Shown: in pieces, positions 5,695-7,251 of the stretch
Layout: each line of letters begins with the position of its first letter
Position numbering within the stretch: the first letter of the stretch is position 1
Assembly: GCA_036833635.1 (NCBI GenBank)
Contig: DAITPJ010000095.1
Location: forward strand, 1 to 7,251
Length of the DNA stretch: 7,251 bases
Direction: 5' to 3'
From: Terrimesophilobacter sp036833635
GTDB taxonomy: Bacteria; Actinomycetota; Actinomycetes; Actinomycetales; Microbacteriaceae
Position numbers and translations under genes: made by a program
The notes under the pieces: generated by a model
The model's database searches: none
What the model was told of the DNA's origin: nothing
The model's input: only the letters and a program-made list of their open reading frames with translations

Positions 5695-7223
5695 GCGCCA
5701 CGGAACTCATGGACTTCGACAAGGCTCTCGAGCTCTTCGAGCCGGTGCTCGGCTTCGAGGTCCACGTCGAGCTCAACACGGAGACGAAGATGTTCTCTTC
5801 GGCGCCGAACCCGGCCGCGGCGGCGAACCAGGCATCCGGTAGCGCGGAGGAGCCGAACACCATGGTCACGCCCGTGTGCCTCGGCCTGCCGGGATCGCTC
5901 CCGGTCGTCAACGAGCAGGCCATCCGGTACTCGATCAGCCTCGGCCTCGCGCTGGGCTGTGAGATCGCGCCGTCGAGCAGGTTCGCGCGCAAGAACTACT
6001 TCTACCCCGACCTCGCCAAGAACTACCAGATCAGCCAGTACGACGAACCCATCGCGCACGACGGGGTCGTCGAGGTGGAACTGGCCGGTGGCAAGACCTT
6101 CCGCATCGAGATCGAGCGGGCCCACATGGAGGAGGACGCCGGCAAGCTCACGCACGTGGGTGGGGCGACCGGCCGCATCCACGGCGCAGAGTATTCGCTC
6201 GTCGACTACAACCGTGCGGGCGTCCCGCTCGTCGAGATCGTCACGAAGATGATCACGGGTGCGGAAGGCGACGCGCCGGAACTTGCGAAGGCGTACGTGT
6301 CGACGATCCGCGACATCGTCACGGCCCTCGGCATCAGCGAAGCCAGGATGGAGCGCGGCAACCTGCGCTGCGACGCGAACATCTCGCTCTCGCCGCGCGG
6401 CTCCGGCATCCTGGGCACCCGCACCGAGACGAAGAACGTCAACAGCCTGCGCAGTGTCGAGCGCGCCATCCGCTACGAGATCCAGCGGCAGGCCGCCATC
6501 CTCGCGGCGGGAGGCACGATCACCCAGGAGACCCGGCACTGGCACGAGGACTCGGGGACGACCCTCGCCGGCCGACCGAAGAGCGACGCCGACGACTACC
6601 GGTACTTCCCTGAGCCCGACCTGCTGCCCGTCGAGCCCTCAGCTGCCCTCATCGATGAGCTCCGCGCGGCACTGCCGGAACCGCCCGCCGTGCGCCGCCG
6701 CCGCCTCAAGGAGTCGTGGGGCTTCACGGACCTGGAGTTCCAGGATGTCGTCAACTCCGGCCTGCTCGTCGAGGTCGAGGACACCGTGTCGGCGGGTGCC
6801 GCCCCGGCGCAGGCGCGCAAGTGGTGGACGGGCGAGATCGCGCGGCTCGCAAACGCCGGCTCGGTCGACCCATCCTCGCTCGTGGCGCCGGCCGATGTCG
6901 CGGCGCTTGTCGCGCTTGTCGAGTCGGGCGAGCTCACCGACCGGCTCGCCCGACAGGTGCTCGAGGGCGTCATCGCCGGCGAGGGGTCGCCGGGCGAGGT
7001 TGTCGCAATGCGTGGGCTGAAGGTCGTATCGGATGACAGCGCGCTCGTCGCGGCGATCGATGAGGCGCTCGCCGCACAGCCGGACGTGCTCGAGAAGATC
7101 AGGGACGGCAAAGTGCAGGCCGCCGGCGCCGTGATCGGTGCGGTCATGAAGGCCATGAAGGGGCAGGCGGATGCCGCCCGCGTGCGCGAACTCGTCCTGG
7201 AGCGCGCGCGCGCTGGAGCTTAG
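5691..7223 (+). CDS. gatB: Asp-tRNA(Asn)/Glu-tRNA(Gln) amidotransferase subunit B
   Basis: Subunit that recognises the mischarged tRNA, activates the Glu/Asp side chain with ATP and amidates it with ammonia from GatA. It is 510 residues long, close to the usual 475-505. The catalytic cradle begins with GFEVHVEL (residues 21-28). It includes CLGLPGSLPV, RKNYFYPDLAKNYQISQYD, HMEEDAGKL, the family signature DYNRAGVPLVEIV (172-184), LRCDANIS (225-232), TETKNVNS and DADDYRYFPEPDLLPV. From about residue 330 a helical region leads into the YqeY-like tRNA-binding tail, ending in GAVIGAVMKAMKGQADAARVREL. The early segment that in many bacteria carries metal-binding Cys pairs reads MFSSAPN and TPVCLG here, leaving a single Cys, so a bound zinc in the cradle is unlikely. 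It directly follows gatA with no gene between and is closed by a hairpin just after its stop. Confidence 0.97.
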   Translation: MSATELMDFDKALELFEPVLGFEVHVELNTETKMFSSAPNPAAAANQASGSAEEPNTMVTPVCLGLPGSLPVVNEQAIRYSISLGLALGCEIAPSSRFARKNYFYPDLAKNYQISQYDEPIAHDGVVEVELAGGKTFRIEIERAHMEEDAGKLTHVGGATGRIHGAEYSLVDYNRAGVPLVEIVTKMITGAEGDAPELAKAYVSTIRDIVTALGISEARMERGNLRCDANISLSPRGSGILGTRTETKNVNSLRSVERAIRYEIQRQAAILAAGGTITQETRHWHEDSGTTLAGRPKSDADDYRYFPEPDLLPVEPSAALIDELRAALPEPPAVRRRRLKESWGFTDLEFQDVVNSGLLVEVEDTVSAGAAPAQARKWWTGEIARLANAGSVDPSSLVAPADVAALVALVESGELTDRLARQVLEGVIAGEGSPGEVVAMRGLKVVSDDSALVAAIDEALAAQPDVLEKIRDGKVQAAGAVIGAVMKAMKGQADAARVRELVLERARAGA

Positions 7224-7224
7224 A

Positions 7225-7248
7225 GCGACGGTCATTTCTGACCGTCGC
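7225..7248 (+). terminator. Terminator-like perfect hairpin after gatB
   Basis: GCGACGGTCA (7225-7234) and its exact reverse complement TGACCGTCGC (7239-7248) form a 10-bp stem with a 4-base loop, TTTC. It starts two bases after the gatB stop codon. This placement at the end of the gatCAB operon is typical of an intrinsic terminator. The window ends 3 bases later, so whether a T-tract follows cannot be seen; the visible bases, CGC, do not begin one. Confidence 0.75.
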
Positions 7249-7251
7249 CGC

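Noticed and set aside
5547..6545. Minus-strand open frame (332 residues) opposite gatA/gatB
   Set aside because: It crosses two well-supported genes, has shadow-frame composition and has no domain.
7202..7214. Alternating GCGCGC run as a Z-DNA or regulatory element
   Set aside because: It is short, lies within coding sequence for Arg-Ala repeats at the GatB C-terminus, and is expected in this base composition.
1..7251. CRISPR arrays, tRNA/rRNA genes, insertion sequences, phage or defence genes
   Set aside because: I saw no regularly spaced repeats, no tRNA-like cloverleaf or CCA end, no transposase motifs and no flanking terminal repeats.

Overview
The window is high-GC, bacterial and chromosomal. 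All genes lie on the + strand and coding density is about 97%. It suggests an actinobacterium (Actinomycetota), most likely of the Microbacteriaceae or a close relative. This is an inference from the strong G/C preference at third codon positions, GTG/TTG starts, a leaderless-looking start, the ligA-gatC-gatA-gatB gene order, an actinobacterial-type LigA with a long charged insert, and GatA/GatB sequences of actinobacterial flavour. No RNA gene, mobile element, CRISPR array or integration scar is visible.

Layout: (1) bases 1-2234 hold nearly all of ligA, the NAD+-dependent DNA ligase; only about a dozen N-terminal residues are missing off the left edge. (2) Bases 2235-2353 are a short, relatively AT-rich intergenic region packed with inverted repeats, and carry a plausible sigma-70-type promoter. 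(3) Bases 2354-3718 hold an alpha/beta-hydrolase of the DUF1023 (Abhydrolase_8) type with an apparently intact Ser/Asp/His triad but a short N-terminus of uncertain start. (4) Bases 3719-3799 are intergenic and end in a -10-like or SD-like TAGGAT just before gatC. (5) Bases 3800-7223 hold the gatC-gatA-gatB operon, with genes overlapping by 1 and 4 nt, closed by a perfect 10-bp hairpin directly after gatB.

Function: GatCAB is the amidotransferase that turns mischarged Glu-tRNA(Gln) (and in many bacteria Asp-tRNA(Asn)) into the correct aminoacyl-tRNA. LigA seals nicks in replication and repair. Both are core housekeeping functions. The hydrolase between them is the accessory element: it has no evident mechanistic link to either neighbour and has its own putative promoter.

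The window is mostly ordinary core genome and I found no convincing undescribed system. The items most worth a second look are the structured ligA-hydrolase intergenic region, the uncertain (possibly frameshifted) N-terminus of the hydrolase, the charged insert in the LigA helix-hairpin-helix region, and a dispersed GCATCC/GGATGC hexamer that looks over-represented.
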